In this document: piece after piece, positions 7,052 through 17,149 of the stretch
Numbering within the stretch: position 1 is the first letter of the stretch
How the letters are laid out: each line of letters begins with the position of its first letter
DNA from: JAFARZ01 sp035651595
Lineage (GTDB): Bacteria; Actinomycetota; Actinomycetes; Streptosporangiales; Streptosporangiaceae
NCBI GenBank assembly: GCA_035651595.1
Contig: DASRFJ010000241.1
Span: 1-64,000 of the forward strand
Length of the DNA: 64,000 nucleotides
Direction: 5' to 3'
Notes under the pieces: model-generated
What the model was told of the DNA's origin: nothing
The model's input: only the letters and a program-made list of their open reading frames with translations
The model's database searches: none
Translations under genes and position numbers: made by a program

Positions 7052-10045
7052 TTAGCCGGTGGTGACGGTGATGCTGCTTCCGGTGTGGGCCTTGCGGACA
7101 CGGACCTGAGCCGGGATGCGCTGGCGCAGCTCGGCGACGTGGCTGACGATGCCGACGCAGCGCCCGCCCTCGCGCAGGCCATCGAGCACGTTCATCACGT
7201 CGTCGAGCGTGTCCTCGTCCAGGCTGCCGAAGCCCTCGTCGACGAACAGCGCCTCGATCCTCGTGCCGCCGGCCTCCTGGGTGACCACGTCGGCCAGGCC
7301 CAGCGCCAGGGCCAGGCTGGCCATGAACGTCTCGCCGCCGGACAGGGTGCTGGTGTCCCGGTCCACGCCGGTCCATGCGTCACAGGCGAACAAACCTAGG
7401 CCAGAACGACCTCCGCCGCGGCGGCTGTCAGTGTGCGCCAGCGAATAGCGTCCCGCGGTCATGCGGAGCAAGCGCTCGCTCGCCGCGGCGGCAACCTCCT
7501 CCAGCCGGGCCGCGAGCACGAACGATGACAGCGTCATGCGCAGCGTATTCGCGCCCTGGCCGGCCGCCAGGTCGGCGAGCCGCCGGGTTTGCGCGGCGCG
7601 CTCGGCCAGCGGCCGCAGCGCGTCGAGCCGCGCGGTCAGTCTGGGCACCAGCGTGGCGAGCTGCTCGGCGATGCCCTCGGCACGCCCGTACTCGGCGATG
7701 GCCGCGTCGTGGGCCTCGGCTGCCGTCGTGGCGGCCTCGGCCGCGCTGGTCACGTCCGCTGGCGGGTCGAGCTTTACGTCGAGGTCGGCGGACGCGAGCT
7801 GGCTGGCGACCGAGGCCACGGCCGCGTCGTGCTCCCGCACGGCGCGGTCGGTGGCCGTCCGCCAGGCGGCGTCGCGCTGGGCCTGCGCGGCGGCCTCGGT
7901 GCTGGTGAACCCGGCCTCGGCGGCGGCCCGGACCGCCGCGGCCTGCGCGTCTTTGTCCGCCTGGATGGCTCGCGCGGTCGCGTCGGCGGCGTCCGCCGCC
8001 GCGGTCAGCGCTTCGGCGGCAGCGTGGGCGCTGGCCAGCGCGGTGTCCAGGTCCGGCTGGTCGCCGAGCTGAGCGCGCAGCGTGTCGCGGTGCGCGGCGG
8101 CCCGGCCTGCCGCGGCGGCGGCCTTGTCCAGCTCGGCCGTGTGCCGCTGGGCCAGCTCGGCGATCCGCGTCTCGGCGTCGGTGATCTGCCGCCCGAGGGT
8201 CTCCAGGTCGTTGTGCAGCGTGGCCAGGTTCGCGGCCTGTGCGGCCCGCTGGCCGGCCTCGGCGGCCAGGCGTTGTGCCGCCGTGTCCAGGCTGCGCGCC
8301 TCGGCCTCCAGCTCGGTCACGTCCCTCGCCGCGCCGAAGCCCGCCTCACGCAGCCGGGCGGTCAGGTCGGCGATCCTGGTCTCGGCGGCGGCCACCCGCT
8401 TGCCGATCGCCTCGGCGGCGCCGCTCGCCGCGTCCGCGGCGGCGACCGCCGCCTCTTCCTGCTCCCTGGTCACCAGAGCGCCGCGCAGCTCGCACAGCTC
8501 CGGGTGGTCGAGCGAGCCGCACACCGGGCACGGCGCGCCGTCGGTCAGCGTCGCCGCGAGTTCGGCGCGCATGCCGTCGATCCGCGTCTCGCGCAGCCGC
8601 GCGGCCTCCTCGCGCAGGCCGACCGCGTGTTCCCGGGCGTCGAGGTGCTCGCGGCGGCTCCGGTCCGCTTGGGACTGGGCGGTGACCAGGGCCGCGGCGT
8701 CGTCTGCGGCGCGGCGGTGCCGGTCGGCCTCGGCGCGGAGCGCGGGCAGTTCCGCCGCGGCCGCGCTGGCCGCGTCCCGCGTCGTACAGAGCCTGTCGCG
8801 CCGCTGCTGCTGGGTGATGACCTGCTCGCGCAGGGCCTGCGCCTCGGCGGCGGCGGTCGCGGCGGCCGCACGGGCACCGGCAGCCAGTTCCTCTTCCGAG
8901 CCGATCTGCTCCGCGAGCGATCGCAGCGCTTCAAGCTGGCCCTTCTGCTCCAGCTCTCGCTGCGCCTGTGCCCGAAGCTCAGCAGGGCTCGCTAGCGGAA
9001 TGCCGGCCCTGGCCTGCGCCTCTGTGTCCCGTGCCTGGGCTCGGGCGCCCGCTGCCTGGGCGGCGGCGGCCAGTGCGGGTGCCACGGTGGCCGCCCGCTG
9101 GGCGGCGTCGAGTTCGGCGCGGGCTTGACTGATCGCGGGCTCGGCCGCGGTCAGCTCGTCGCGCTGGCGAAGCGCGGCGGCGCGCCGTGCCTGGCGGTCC
9201 TTGAGCCGCTCGGCGGCGCGCTGCCGCTCGACCGCCGCGTCCAGCGCCGTCCGGCACGCCGCGGCCCGGCCGGCCGCGGCGGCTCGCGTCGCCTCCGCCG
9301 CGGCGGCGAGCCCCTGTGCCCAGCCGGCCTCGACGGCGCATTCGTCGGCATCGTCGCCGGTCTCCGGCATGGGGACGCGGGCCACCTCGGCGACCCGGGC
9401 GACGAGCTGGCCGATCTCCCGCGTCGCGTCGGCCAGCTCGTGCGCGGTGGCCCGCCGTCGTTCGGCCAGCCATTCCTCCACCGAACGGAACCGGTCGGTG
9501 GCGAACAACCGCTCGAGCAGCTCGGCTCGCTTCTTGGCCTCGGCGTGCAGGAACTGCGCGAACTGACCCTGCGGCAGCAGCACGACCTGGTAGAACTGGT
9601 CGGCGGACATGCCCATCAGGTCCGCGATCTCCTGGTCCGCCTCGCCCATCCGGGTGGACAGGGTCACCCATTGGCCGTCTGGTTTCGCCTCTTCGACCAG
9701 CACCCTGGCCTGCTCGGTGGTGAAGCCGTCACCGCGGAGCTTCGGCCGGGTCTGCTCGGGCTTGCGGGTGATCCGCAGCCGGCGGGTGCCGATCGTCGCT
9801 TCCAGCCGCACCTCGGTCGCCAGGCCTGGCGCGGCGTGATCGGACCGCAGCCGCCGCGCTTTGCCGCGCTCCCCCGGCACCCGCCCGTACAGCGCGAACC
9901 CGATCGCGTCGAGCAGCGTGGTCTTGCCCGCGCCGGTCTCGCCGTGCAGCAGGAACAGGCCGCCGGCGGCCAGGTCGTCGAAGCACACCTCGGCGGTGCC
10001 GCCGAACGCCCCGAACGCCGACACCCGCAGCCGATGCGGCCGCAT
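7052..10045 (-). CDS. sbcC: SbcC-type DNA exonuclease ATPase subunit
   Basis: 997 residues. Walker A GETGAGKT lies at residues 35-42. Two very long Ala/Glu/Arg-rich coiled-coil arms flank a zinc-hook CPVC near residue 505. The C-terminal half-site carries the signature LSGGETFMASLALALGLADV and Walker B ALFVDEGFGSLD. This is the SMC-like ATPase that, with SbcD, processes DNA ends and hairpins. Its ATG shares one base with the sbcD stop codon, so the two are made together. The presence of a hairpin nuclease next to numerous long palindromes is worth noting but is not evidence of a link. Confidence 0.95.
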   Translation of the reverse strand: MRPHRLRVSAFGAFGGTAEVCFDDLAAGGLFLLHGETGAGKTTLLDAIGFALYGRVPGERGKARRLRSDHAAPGLATEVRLEATIGTRRLRITRKPEQTRPKLRGDGFTTEQARVLVEEAKPDGQWVTLSTRMGEADQEIADLMGMSADQFYQVVLLPQGQFAQFLHAEAKKRAELLERLFATDRFRSVEEWLAERRRATAHELADATREIGQLVARVAEVARVPMPETGDDADECAVEAGWAQGLAAAAEATRAAAAGRAAACRTALDAAVERQRAAERLKDRQARRAAALRQRDELTAAEPAISQARAELDAAQRAATVAPALAAAAQAAGARAQARDTEAQARAGIPLASPAELRAQAQRELEQKGQLEALRSLAEQIGSEEELAAGARAAAATAAAEAQALREQVITQQQRRDRLCTTRDAASAAAAELPALRAEADRHRRAADDAAALVTAQSQADRSRREHLDAREHAVGLREEAARLRETRIDGMRAELAATLTDGAPCPVCGSLDHPELCELRGALVTREQEEAAVAAADAASGAAEAIGKRVAAAETRIADLTARLREAGFGAARDVTELEAEARSLDTAAQRLAAEAGQRAAQAANLATLHNDLETLGRQITDAETRIAELAQRHTAELDKAAAAAGRAAAHRDTLRAQLGDQPDLDTALASAHAAAEALTAAADAADATARAIQADKDAQAAAVRAAAEAGFTSTEAAAQAQRDAAWRTATDRAVREHDAAVASVASQLASADLDVKLDPPADVTSAAEAATTAAEAHDAAIAEYGRAEGIAEQLATLVPRLTARLDALRPLAERAAQTRRLADLAAGQGANTLRMTLSSFVLAARLEEVAAAASERLLRMTAGRYSLAHTDSRRGGGRSGLGLFACDAWTGVDRDTSTLSGGETFMASLALALGLADVVTQEAGGTRIEALFVDEGFGSLDEDTLDDVMNVLDGLREGGRCVGIVSHVAELRQRIPAQVRVRKAHTGSSITVTTG

Positions 10046-11199
10046 CAGCAGTCGTCCCCCGGCCCGCGTACCGCCGCGAACGCGGCGGCGAGCAGCTCGC
10101 GCTCCGAGTCCGTCGGCGGCGAGTTCCGCACGTGCCTGACGAACTCCGCGGCGATCGACAGGTCGTCGCGGCCGGCGATCCGGGCCCGGTAGTCACGGTC
10201 GTCGCGCACCACGCCGGACGGCTCGTAGCAGAGCACGAGGATGTGCGGGAAGCGGGCGCGCAGCGCGTCCATCGCGCCCTCTGGCCGGACCGGGTCGGTG
10301 AGCGTTACCGAGACGAAGTCGTTCTGGTAGCGGGTGTATTCAGGCGAACTCAGCAGGTCGGGCACGGTTCCTCGCAGCGCGCTCAGCTTGCGGTAGACCG
10401 GCGCGGGCACCAGCTCGGCTCGGGGGCTGCCCGCGGCGTCGAGCTCGACCAGCCAGCTGCCCTTGCGGTGCCCGGCCTCGGAGAACGAGTACGGCAGCGG
10501 CGAGCCGCTGTACTGGATGTTCGGGGCGAGCGTCTGCCGGCCGTGCAGGTGGCCGAGCGCCACGTAGCTGAACCCGTCGAACAGCGCGGACGGCACCAGG
10601 CCGGCCCCGCCCAGCGAGATGTCCCGCTCGGATTCGCAGACCGAACCGCCGGTCACCCAACTGTGCGACACGACGACGCGACGATCGGCGCCGCGCGCGT
10701 CCGCGTCGGCCTTGATCGAGCCGAGCGCATGCCGGAGCACCCCCGCGTGCCCCGTGTTCGCGCCGGCGACCTGCGGCAGTTCGTTGCGCACCGCGGCGGG
10801 CTCCAGGTACGGGATGCCGTACACCGCGACCTCGCCGTGCCGGTCTTCGATGGTGACCGGCGTGCCGACGTCGGCCACCCGGGTGCGCAGGTGCACCCCG
10901 GCCACGTCGAACAGCTTGCCGCCGAACCCGAGCCGGCGCGCCGAGTCGTGGTTGCCGCTGATCAGCACCACCCGGGCGCCGGTGGCGCGGAGCCGGTGCA
11001 GCGCGTCCTCGCAGAGCTGCACGGCGTCCACCGGCGGGATGGCCCGGTCGTACACGTCGCCGGCCACCAGGACCGCGTCCACCCGCTCCGACCTGGCCAC
11101 GCTCACCAGGTGGTCGAGGAACGTCTCCTGCGCGGCCCGGAGGTCGGCACGATGCAGCGACCGCCCCAGGTGCCAGTCGGAGGTGTGCAGCAGGCGCAT
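10045..11199 (-). CDS. sbcD: SbcD-type DNA exonuclease nuclease subunit
   Basis: 384 residues from the ATG at 11199, where homology begins with MRLLHTSDWHLGRSLHRADL; the open frame extends much further upstream but is not conserved-looking. The calcineurin-like metal site is complete: SDWH, GDVYD, GNHDS, HSWVTG and GHLHGR. Mre11-family enzyme providing 3'-5' exonuclease and endonuclease activity in the SbcCD complex. The divergent gene on the other side is the penicillin-binding protein, with about 100 bases between them. Confidence 0.95.
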   Translation of the reverse strand: MRLLHTSDWHLGRSLHRADLRAAQETFLDHLVSVARSERVDAVLVAGDVYDRAIPPVDAVQLCEDALHRLRATGARVVLISGNHDSARRLGFGGKLFDVAGVHLRTRVADVGTPVTIEDRHGEVAVYGIPYLEPAAVRNELPQVAGANTGHAGVLRHALGSIKADADARGADRRVVVSHSWVTGGSVCESERDISLGGAGLVPSALFDGFSYVALGHLHGRQTLAPNIQYSGSPLPYSFSEAGHRKGSWLVELDAAGSPRAELVPAPVYRKLSALRGTVPDLLSSPEYTRYQNDFVSVTLTDPVRPEGAMDALRARFPHILVLCYEPSGVVRDDRDYRARIAGRDDLSIAAEFVRHVRNSPPTDSERELLAAAFAAVRGPGDDC

Positions 11200-11301
11200 G
11201 GCTCGGCACGATAGCGGAGCCCACCGACATTTACCGGCACGACGCGTCATCCGCGCCAGAAACCGCCTGTTGGTGGCGAGACATTGCGTACTCTTCTCGG
11301 C

Positions 11302-12948
11302 ATGAGGTATCGGGGGGCCGCGGCAGCCACGGCTGCGCTCACGGTTACCGTCACGCTTCTCACCGCAGCCTGCAGCAGTCCGATGCCGGGACCGCGGGGC
11401 GACGCGACCGCGTTCCTGAACGCCTGGGCCAGGCAGGACTGGGGCGCGATGCGCGCGCTGACCCAGGCACCGCCGGCGAACTTCGAGGCGGTGAACCAGG
11501 CGGCGTTCACCGCGCTCGGCGTGCGCCAGGCGACGTTCGCCCAGGGCTTCCTCGACCAGAGCGACCAGAGCGACGCCACCGCGAGCGAGCTGGTGACCGA
11601 ACGCCTTCAGCTCAACGGCCTGGGCCAGCTCACCGTGGACACCACGCTGCACCTGACCCAGCAGCAGAACGGCAAATGGCTGGTCAACTGGACCCCGTCC
11701 ACGATCGTGCCGCAGCTCAAACCCGGCGATCGCCTCCGGATCCAGACGTTCTGGCCGCATCGCGGGCAGATCCTCGCCGCGAACGGCACCCCGCTGGCGG
11801 TCAAGGAACATCACCAGTGGCAGGCGATCACTGCCGGCCTGGCCGACGGGATGGTCGGCACGATGGGCCCGGTCACCGCCCAGGAGCTGAAGCGGCTCGG
11901 CGCGCCTTACCAGCACCAGAACGTGGTCGGGCAGAGCGGCCTCCAGGCGGGCGAGGAACGCCGGCTGGCCGGGTCACCCGGCGCCACGATCACGGTGGTG
12001 AACAGCGCGGGCGCCACCGTGTCCACCATCCGCAGCTACCCCGCCCAGCCCGGCAAGAACGTGCGCACCACCATTGACCTGCGCGCCCAGCAGGCCGCCG
12101 AGGCGGCACTGGCCAGCGAGAAGAAGACGGCCGCCTTGGTCGCGGTCGACGCAAGGACCGGCGAGGTGCTGGCCGCCGCGTCGGTCAACGCCGGCTACGA
12201 CGCGGCCCTGGCCGGCGGGTTCCCGCCCGGCTCGACGTTCAAGATCCTCGACTCGACCGCGCTGATCGAGCGGGGGCTCACCCCGGAATCGGCGGCCAGC
12301 TGCCCCAAGACGATCACCGAGGACGGCGAGGTCTTCCACAACGCCGAAGGCGACGGGCCGGTGAGCACGGTGCTCCAGGCGTTCACCGAGTCGTGCAACA
12401 CCGCGTTCATCGGGCTGGTCGCCAACGACCTGAACGACGCGCAGATCGAGGCCGCCGCCGCGCAGTACCGCATCGGCAAGGCCATGCACCTCGGCCTCGA
12501 TGCGTTCCCCGGCTCGGTGCCCAAACCCAAGGACGGCGCCGACCTCGCCGCGACGTCCATCGGCCAGGGCCGGGTGCTGATGGCCCCGCTGGACATGGCG
12601 ATGGTCGCCGCCGCGGTGGACACCGGCACGGTGCACGCCGCGAAGCTCGTCAACGGGACGACGACGACGGCCGCGGCGAAACTGCCGAGCGCCGTGGTGA
12701 ACAGCCTGCACACGATGATGGCCTCGGTCGTCAGCAGCGGAACAGCGGCCGGGACCGGGCTGCCGGCCGGCACCTACGCCAAGACCGGCACCGCCGAGTA
12801 CGGCACGACGAAACCGCTCAAGCTGGACGCCTGGCTGGTCGGCTTCCACGGTGACATCGCGTTCGCCGCGGTGGTCGTCGACTCCCCCGGCGACGGCGGC
12901 CCGACCTGCGGCCCGATCGTGGCGAGGTTCCTCAGCTCGCTAGGGTAA
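11302..12948 (+). CDS. Class B penicillin-binding protein with MecA-N-type domain, lipoprotein
   Basis: 548 residues from ATG 11302 (a TTG at 11284 is possible). A lipobox LLTAACSS follows the signal segment. Next comes an NTF2-like MecA_N domain (about residues 30-140), then a dimerisation region and the transpeptidase. All three active-site motifs are present: STFK with Ser311, SCN at 363-365 and KTGT near 494. It should cross-link peptidoglycan outside the membrane. The MecA_N domain places it with PBPs often of low beta-lactam affinity, but resistance is not shown. Its last 9 bases overlap the convergent deaminase gene. Confidence 0.9.
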   Translation: MRYRGAAAATAALTVTVTLLTAACSSPMPGPRGDATAFLNAWARQDWGAMRALTQAPPANFEAVNQAAFTALGVRQATFAQGFLDQSDQSDATASELVTERLQLNGLGQLTVDTTLHLTQQQNGKWLVNWTPSTIVPQLKPGDRLRIQTFWPHRGQILAANGTPLAVKEHHQWQAITAGLADGMVGTMGPVTAQELKRLGAPYQHQNVVGQSGLQAGEERRLAGSPGATITVVNSAGATVSTIRSYPAQPGKNVRTTIDLRAQQAAEAALASEKKTAALVAVDARTGEVLAAASVNAGYDAALAGGFPPGSTFKILDSTALIERGLTPESAASCPKTITEDGEVFHNAEGDGPVSTVLQAFTESCNTAFIGLVANDLNDAQIEAAAAQYRIGKAMHLGLDAFPGSVPKPKDGADLAATSIGQGRVLMAPLDMAMVAAAVDTGTVHAAKLVNGTTTTAAAKLPSAVVNSLHTMMASVVSSGTAAGTGLPAGTYAKTGTAEYGTTKPLKLDAWLVGFHGDIAFAAVVVDSPGDGGPTCGPIVARFLSSLG

Positions 12949-13926
12949 GTTCGCTTGGCTGAGCCACTGGTCGACTTCGCTGTTCCAACGGGCCTTGTCG
13001 GCGCCGGACGCGAAGCAGGCGTCGAAGGAGTTGTGCGCCAGCCCCGCCAGCGCCTCGGCCGGCAGCTCGAAGGCGTCCCGCACCGCCGTCAGGCAGTCGT
13101 CCACATAGCCGCGGAAGTACGCCGGATCGTCGCTGTTCACGGTCACCATGAGCCCGGCGTCCAGCATCGGCTTCAGCATGTGCTCCTTGACCGAGCCGAC
13201 GACCTGGAGCGCCACGTTGGACAGCGGGCACACGGTCAGCGGCACCCGCTGGTCGCGCAGTCGCGCGACCAGCGCCGGGTCCTCGAGCGACCGGACCCCG
13301 TGGTCGATCCGCTCGGCGCGCAGCACGTCGAGCGCCTCGGTCACGTAGTCCGGCGGACCCTCCTCGCCGGCGTGGGCGACCAGCCGCAGCCCTTCGGCCG
13401 CGGCGCGCCGGTAGACGTCCTTGAACAGGCCGGGCGGATAGCCGACCTCGGCGGAGTCGAGCCCGACCCCGATGAACTGGTCGCGGAACGGCAGCGCCGC
13501 GGCCAGCGTGTCCATCGCGGCGTCCGGCCCCAGGTCGCGCAGGAAGCACATGATCAGGTCCGCCGATACCCCGTCCGCGTCCCGCAACGCGGCGGTCAGG
13601 CCGCCGAACACCGCCTCGAGCGGCACGCCGGTCCCGGTGTGCGACTGCGGGTCGAAGAAGATCTCCGCCCGGCGCACCCCCGCTGCTCTTGCCCGGGTCA
13701 GGTACGCGACTGCCAGGTCGTAGAAATCCTGCTCGGTGCGCAGCACCCGCATGCTCGCGTAGTACAGGTCGAGGAACGACTGGAGGCTGGTGAACCGGTA
13801 CCGCGTCAGCAGCTCGGCGACGTCGGTGGACGGCAGCGGCACGCCGTTGCGCGCCGCGAGCCGCACCAGCAGTTCCGGCTCCAGCGTGCCCTCGATATGC
13901 ACATGCAATTCAGCCACTGGCAGCAT
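12940..13926 (-). CDS. Adenine/adenosine deaminase family protein
   Basis: 328 residues. Zinc-site motifs of the metal-dependent deaminases are complete: LHVHIEGTLEP at the N-terminus, LDSAEVGYPP, HAGEEGPPDY near residue 185, ERIDHGVRSLED, and NSDDPAYF near 268. The combination HAGEEGPP...CPLSNVALQVV...NSDDPAYFRGY resembles the AAH1-type adenine deaminases more than classical adenosine deaminases; I infer adenine to hypoxanthine as the likely reaction. It converges with the penicillin-binding protein gene and sits 13 bases upstream of the ABC ATPase gene on the same strand. Confidence 0.87.
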   Translation of the reverse strand: MLPVAELHVHIEGTLEPELLVRLAARNGVPLPSTDVAELLTRYRFTSLQSFLDLYYASMRVLRTEQDFYDLAVAYLTRARAAGVRRAEIFFDPQSHTGTGVPLEAVFGGLTAALRDADGVSADLIMCFLRDLGPDAAMDTLAAALPFRDQFIGVGLDSAEVGYPPGLFKDVYRRAAAEGLRLVAHAGEEGPPDYVTEALDVLRAERIDHGVRSLEDPALVARLRDQRVPLTVCPLSNVALQVVGSVKEHMLKPMLDAGLMVTVNSDDPAYFRGYVDDCLTAVRDAFELPAEALAGLAHNSFDACFASGADKARWNSEVDQWLSQANLP

Positions 13927-13939
13927 GCCGGAGATTGTG

Positions 13940-14644
13940 TCATAACGACAGTGGTGATACGGGTGCCAGGGATGACGCGGTCTCGTCTACCAGGCGTCCG
14001 TCCGACAGGAACACCACCCGGTCGGCCCACGAGGCGAACCGGGCGTCGTGGGTCACCAGCACGGCCGCCATGCCGTTCCGGCACGCCCGGCGCACCATGC
14101 GCATCACGGTCTCGCCGCTGAGCGAGTCCAGCGAGCCGGAGGGCTCGTCGGCAAGCAGCAGCCGCCGTTCGCCCGCCATCGCGCGGGCCACCGCGATCCG
14201 CTGGCGCTCGCCGCCGGAGAGCTGCGCCGGGTAGCGGTCCGCGCAGTCGCCGAGATCGAGTTCGCCGAGCGTGCGCAGCGCCGCCAGCAGCGCCTTGCGG
14301 CCGCCCAGCCCGTCAAGCTCGAGCGGCAGCGCCACGTTCTCCGCGGCGGTCAGCCCGGGCAGCAGGTTGAAGTCCTGGAACACGTAGCCGATGTCCCGGC
14401 GCCGCAGGCGGGCCCGCTTGCCCTTCGGCAGGCTGGTGACCGGCTCGCCGTCCAGCAGCACGTCACCGGCCGTCGGCTGCTCCAGGCTGCCGGCGATGGC
14501 CAGCAGGCTCGACTTGCCCGATCCGCTGGGGCCCATGACCGCCACCATCGTGCCGGCCTCGACGGTCAGGTTCACGTCGCTGAGCGCTTGGACGCGTCCC
14601 GGACCGGTGCCGTAGGCCTTGGACACGTGCCGCATCTGGAGCAT
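13940..14644 (-). CDS. ABC transporter ATP-binding protein, LolD/MacB type
   Basis: 234 residues. Walker A GPSGSGKSSLL near residue 38, signature LSGGERQRIAVARAM and Walker B RRLLLADEPSGSLD are all intact. The type pairs with FtsX/MacB-like permeases in exporters or lipoprotein release. No permease gene adjoins it, so its partner is elsewhere or was lost. It is transcribed toward the deaminase gene and divergently from the MMPL gene; the 144 bases between them (14645-14788) must hold both promoters. Confidence 0.92.
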   Translation of the reverse strand: MLQMRHVSKAYGTGPGRVQALSDVNLTVEAGTMVAVMGPSGSGKSSLLAIAGSLEQPTAGDVLLDGEPVTSLPKGKRARLRRRDIGYVFQDFNLLPGLTAAENVALPLELDGLGGRKALLAALRTLGELDLGDCADRYPAQLSGGERQRIAVARAMAGERRLLLADEPSGSLDSLSGETVMRMVRRACRNGMAAVLVTHDARFASWADRVVFLSDGRLVDETASSLAPVSPLSL

Positions 14645-14788
14645 CTGATTCCTCCGTGGTCTCCGCGCCGGCGGATCACGGGTCCGCCGGCGCTGGTATC
14701 CACGCTATGGATCACGGCCGGGCGGGGGAATGTGGCTAGCCCGCCTGTTGGGGGGTGGTGCTAGGTCTACCTTGGGCCCGAATGGGTA

Positions 14789-17149
14789 GTGGGCATGCTC
14801 ATGGCGTCCCGGGCGTATGCGGCTGTCGTGGTTGGGTTGCGCTGGCTGGTCATCGGCGGCTGGATCGCGGCCGTGGTGCTCGCGGTGCTGTCCCTGCCGG
14901 CGTTGTCCGCATCGAGCGGGAACGGCGACCTGTCCGACCTGATCCCGCGTGGCTCGCCGACGGCGCACGCCGAGGCGGACGCGGCCAGGCTGTTCGGCTT
15001 CCCGCTTGACCCTGCGGTGGCGGTGGTGCAGCGGGCTCCGCACGGCATGAGTTCGGCGGTGACCGAGCGGTCGGTGCGGGCGGCGGTGGCGGTAGATCAG
15101 CGGAAGACGTCGGTGCCCGGGCTGACGTTCGCGCTGCCGCTGCCGAATACTCCTGGGCTACTACCTGGGACCCGTGAGCAGTCGACGACGGTCGTGACGT
15201 TCCTGACGTTCGGGCCGGGGGTGACGTTCGGCGAGCAGACCGCCGGGGGTTCGTCGTACGCGTCCCGGTTTCTCAACCAGCCCGGCGATTCTGTCGTCGG
15301 CGTGACCGGAGTCGTTCCGGCACGATACGCCCAGGGGCAGATCATCGCGCGCGACCTGGGCTGGGTCGAGCTGTTCACCGTGCTGGCCATCGCGGTGATC
15401 GTCGCGGTCCGGTTCCGGTCCCTGGTCGCGCCGTTCGTGACGTTGCTGTGCGCGGGCGTGGCGTACGAGCTGTCCGTGCGGCTGGTGGCGTGGGAGGCTT
15501 CGCGATCGGGGGTCGCGCTGCCGCCCGACCTGGAACCGGTGCTGGTGGTGCTGCTGCTCGGGGTGACGACCGACTATTCGGTGTTCTTCATCGCCGGGAT
15601 GCGGGCGCGTCTTGCCGCTGCGCCGGAGGCACCGAACGCCCGGGCGGCGCCTGCCCGGGTGGCGCGTGTCCGGGTGGCGCGTGTCCGGGCGGCGCGGGAG
15701 GCGACCGAGGAGTTCGCGCCGATCATCCTCGCCGCCGGCCTGATCGTCGCGTGCGGGACGGGCGCACTCTACTTCGCCCAGTCTTCGCTGCTGCGCGCGT
15801 TCGGGCCGGGGCTCGCGCTGACCGTGCTGACGGCCATGGCGGTGTCGATGACGTTGTGCCCGGCACTGCTGGCCGTGCTCCTCCGCCCCCGGAAGGCCTG
15901 GCCGGTCCCGCCCCATCGCCGGAAGGTATCGTCACTGCTTCTGCTCCGCCGCCGTGGCCCCGTGTCCTCGGCGCTTGATCGCCGTCCGGTCGCCTCGGTG
16001 CGGCCGCTTGGCCCGCGCTCGCGCGGCTGGGGCACGCTCGGACGGGTGCTGGCTCGCCCGGTGGCTTTGCTCATCGTCGGCGGGTCGGTGGCGGGGTTGC
16101 TCATAGCGGGAACCGCGGCGCGGCAGGTGCGGGTGGGCTCGCCGCTGATCGCGGAGCTGCCGTCGTCGTCGGCCGTGGTCCGGGCGTCGGCTGCCGCGTC
16201 GGCCGGATTCGCGCCCGGGATCCTGTCGCCGACCGAGGTCCTGGTGATCGGCCCGGGCGTAGCCGGGCAGGGAGCCGCCCTGGCCCGGCTGGAGAGGTCT
16301 CTGGCGCGGCGGCCGGGGGTGGCTGAAGTGGCGGGCGCGCCGAACGTGCCGGTGGCGCTGGCACCCTACGATCCGATGCTGGCCAAGTCGGGGGGCGCGG
16401 CCAGGTTCGCCGTCGTGCTGCGCACCGACCCGCTGGACGCCGCGGCGATCGCGGACGTGCGGTCGTTGCGGACCGTACTGCCGGGGCTGGGGCGGGCGGC
16501 CGGATTCGGGCCGGGGACGCGGTACGAGGTGGGCGGCGAGACCGCGCTCACCGCGGACGCCATCTCCGCGGTCACCGCCGACCTGTGGCGGATCGCGCTG
16601 GCGATCATGATCGCGACGCTGGCGCTGCTGGTGATCTTCCTGCGCGCGCTGCTCGCCCCGGTGTACCTGCTCGCCGCCAGCGCGCTCGCGGTGCTGGCCA
16701 GCCTCGGCGTGACCGCGCTGATCGTGCGGGCCGTGTACGGCTCGGCGAACCTGGTGTACTACGTGCCGTTCGCGGCGGGCGTGCTGCTGGTCGCGCTCGG
16801 CTCGGACTACAACGTGTTCGTGGTCGGGCGGATCTGGGAGGAGGCACGGCGACGGCCGGTCGCGGACGCGGTCGCCATCGCGGCGCCGCGCGCTTCGCGG
16901 GCGATCACCACGGCGGGCGTGGCGCTGGCGGCGAGCTTCGCGCTGCTCGCGGTGATCCCGCTGGTCCAGTTCCGGCAGCTGGCGATCCTGATGGCGTGCG
17001 GCGTGATCCTGGACGCGCTGATCGTGCGGTCGGTGCTGGTGCCCGCGCTGGTCACGCTGTTCGGCCGGGCAGGCATGTGGCCCGGCAACCGCCCGGTTCC
17101 CGCTGAGCGATCGGGGGAAGCGCGTGACGTGGCTAGCATGTCGCAATGA
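14789..17149 (+). CDS. MMPL/RND-family membrane transporter
   Basis: 786 residues. The two-repeat RND layout is clear: a helix near the N-terminus, an external domain, a helix bundle including TTDYSVFFIAGMRARL, then a second external domain and a second bundle with VALGSDYNVFVVGRI. These are the paired proton-relay Asp-Tyr segments of MmpL proteins, which export lipids or hydrophobic compounds. A basic loop of repeated RVARVR units joins the halves. Start could be GTG 14789 or ATG 14795. The stop overlaps the VOC gene start (ATGA), so the two are translationally coupled. Confidence 0.88.
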   Translation: MGMLMASRAYAAVVVGLRWLVIGGWIAAVVLAVLSLPALSASSGNGDLSDLIPRGSPTAHAEADAARLFGFPLDPAVAVVQRAPHGMSSAVTERSVRAAVAVDQRKTSVPGLTFALPLPNTPGLLPGTREQSTTVVTFLTFGPGVTFGEQTAGGSSYASRFLNQPGDSVVGVTGVVPARYAQGQIIARDLGWVELFTVLAIAVIVAVRFRSLVAPFVTLLCAGVAYELSVRLVAWEASRSGVALPPDLEPVLVVLLLGVTTDYSVFFIAGMRARLAAAPEAPNARAAPARVARVRVARVRAAREATEEFAPIILAAGLIVACGTGALYFAQSSLLRAFGPGLALTVLTAMAVSMTLCPALLAVLLRPRKAWPVPPHRRKVSSLLLLRRRGPVSSALDRRPVASVRPLGPRSRGWGTLGRVLARPVALLIVGGSVAGLLIAGTAARQVRVGSPLIAELPSSSAVVRASAAASAGFAPGILSPTEVLVIGPGVAGQGAALARLERSLARRPGVAEVAGAPNVPVALAPYDPMLAKSGGAARFAVVLRTDPLDAAAIADVRSLRTVLPGLGRAAGFGPGTRYEVGGETALTADAISAVTADLWRIALAIMIATLALLVIFLRALLAPVYLLAASALAVLASLGVTALIVRAVYGSANLVYYVPFAAGVLLVALGSDYNVFVVGRIWEEARRRPVADAVAIAAPRASRAITTAGVALAASFALLAVIPLVQFRQLAILMACGVILDALIVRSVLVPALVTLFGRAGMWPGNRPVPAERSGEARDVASMSQ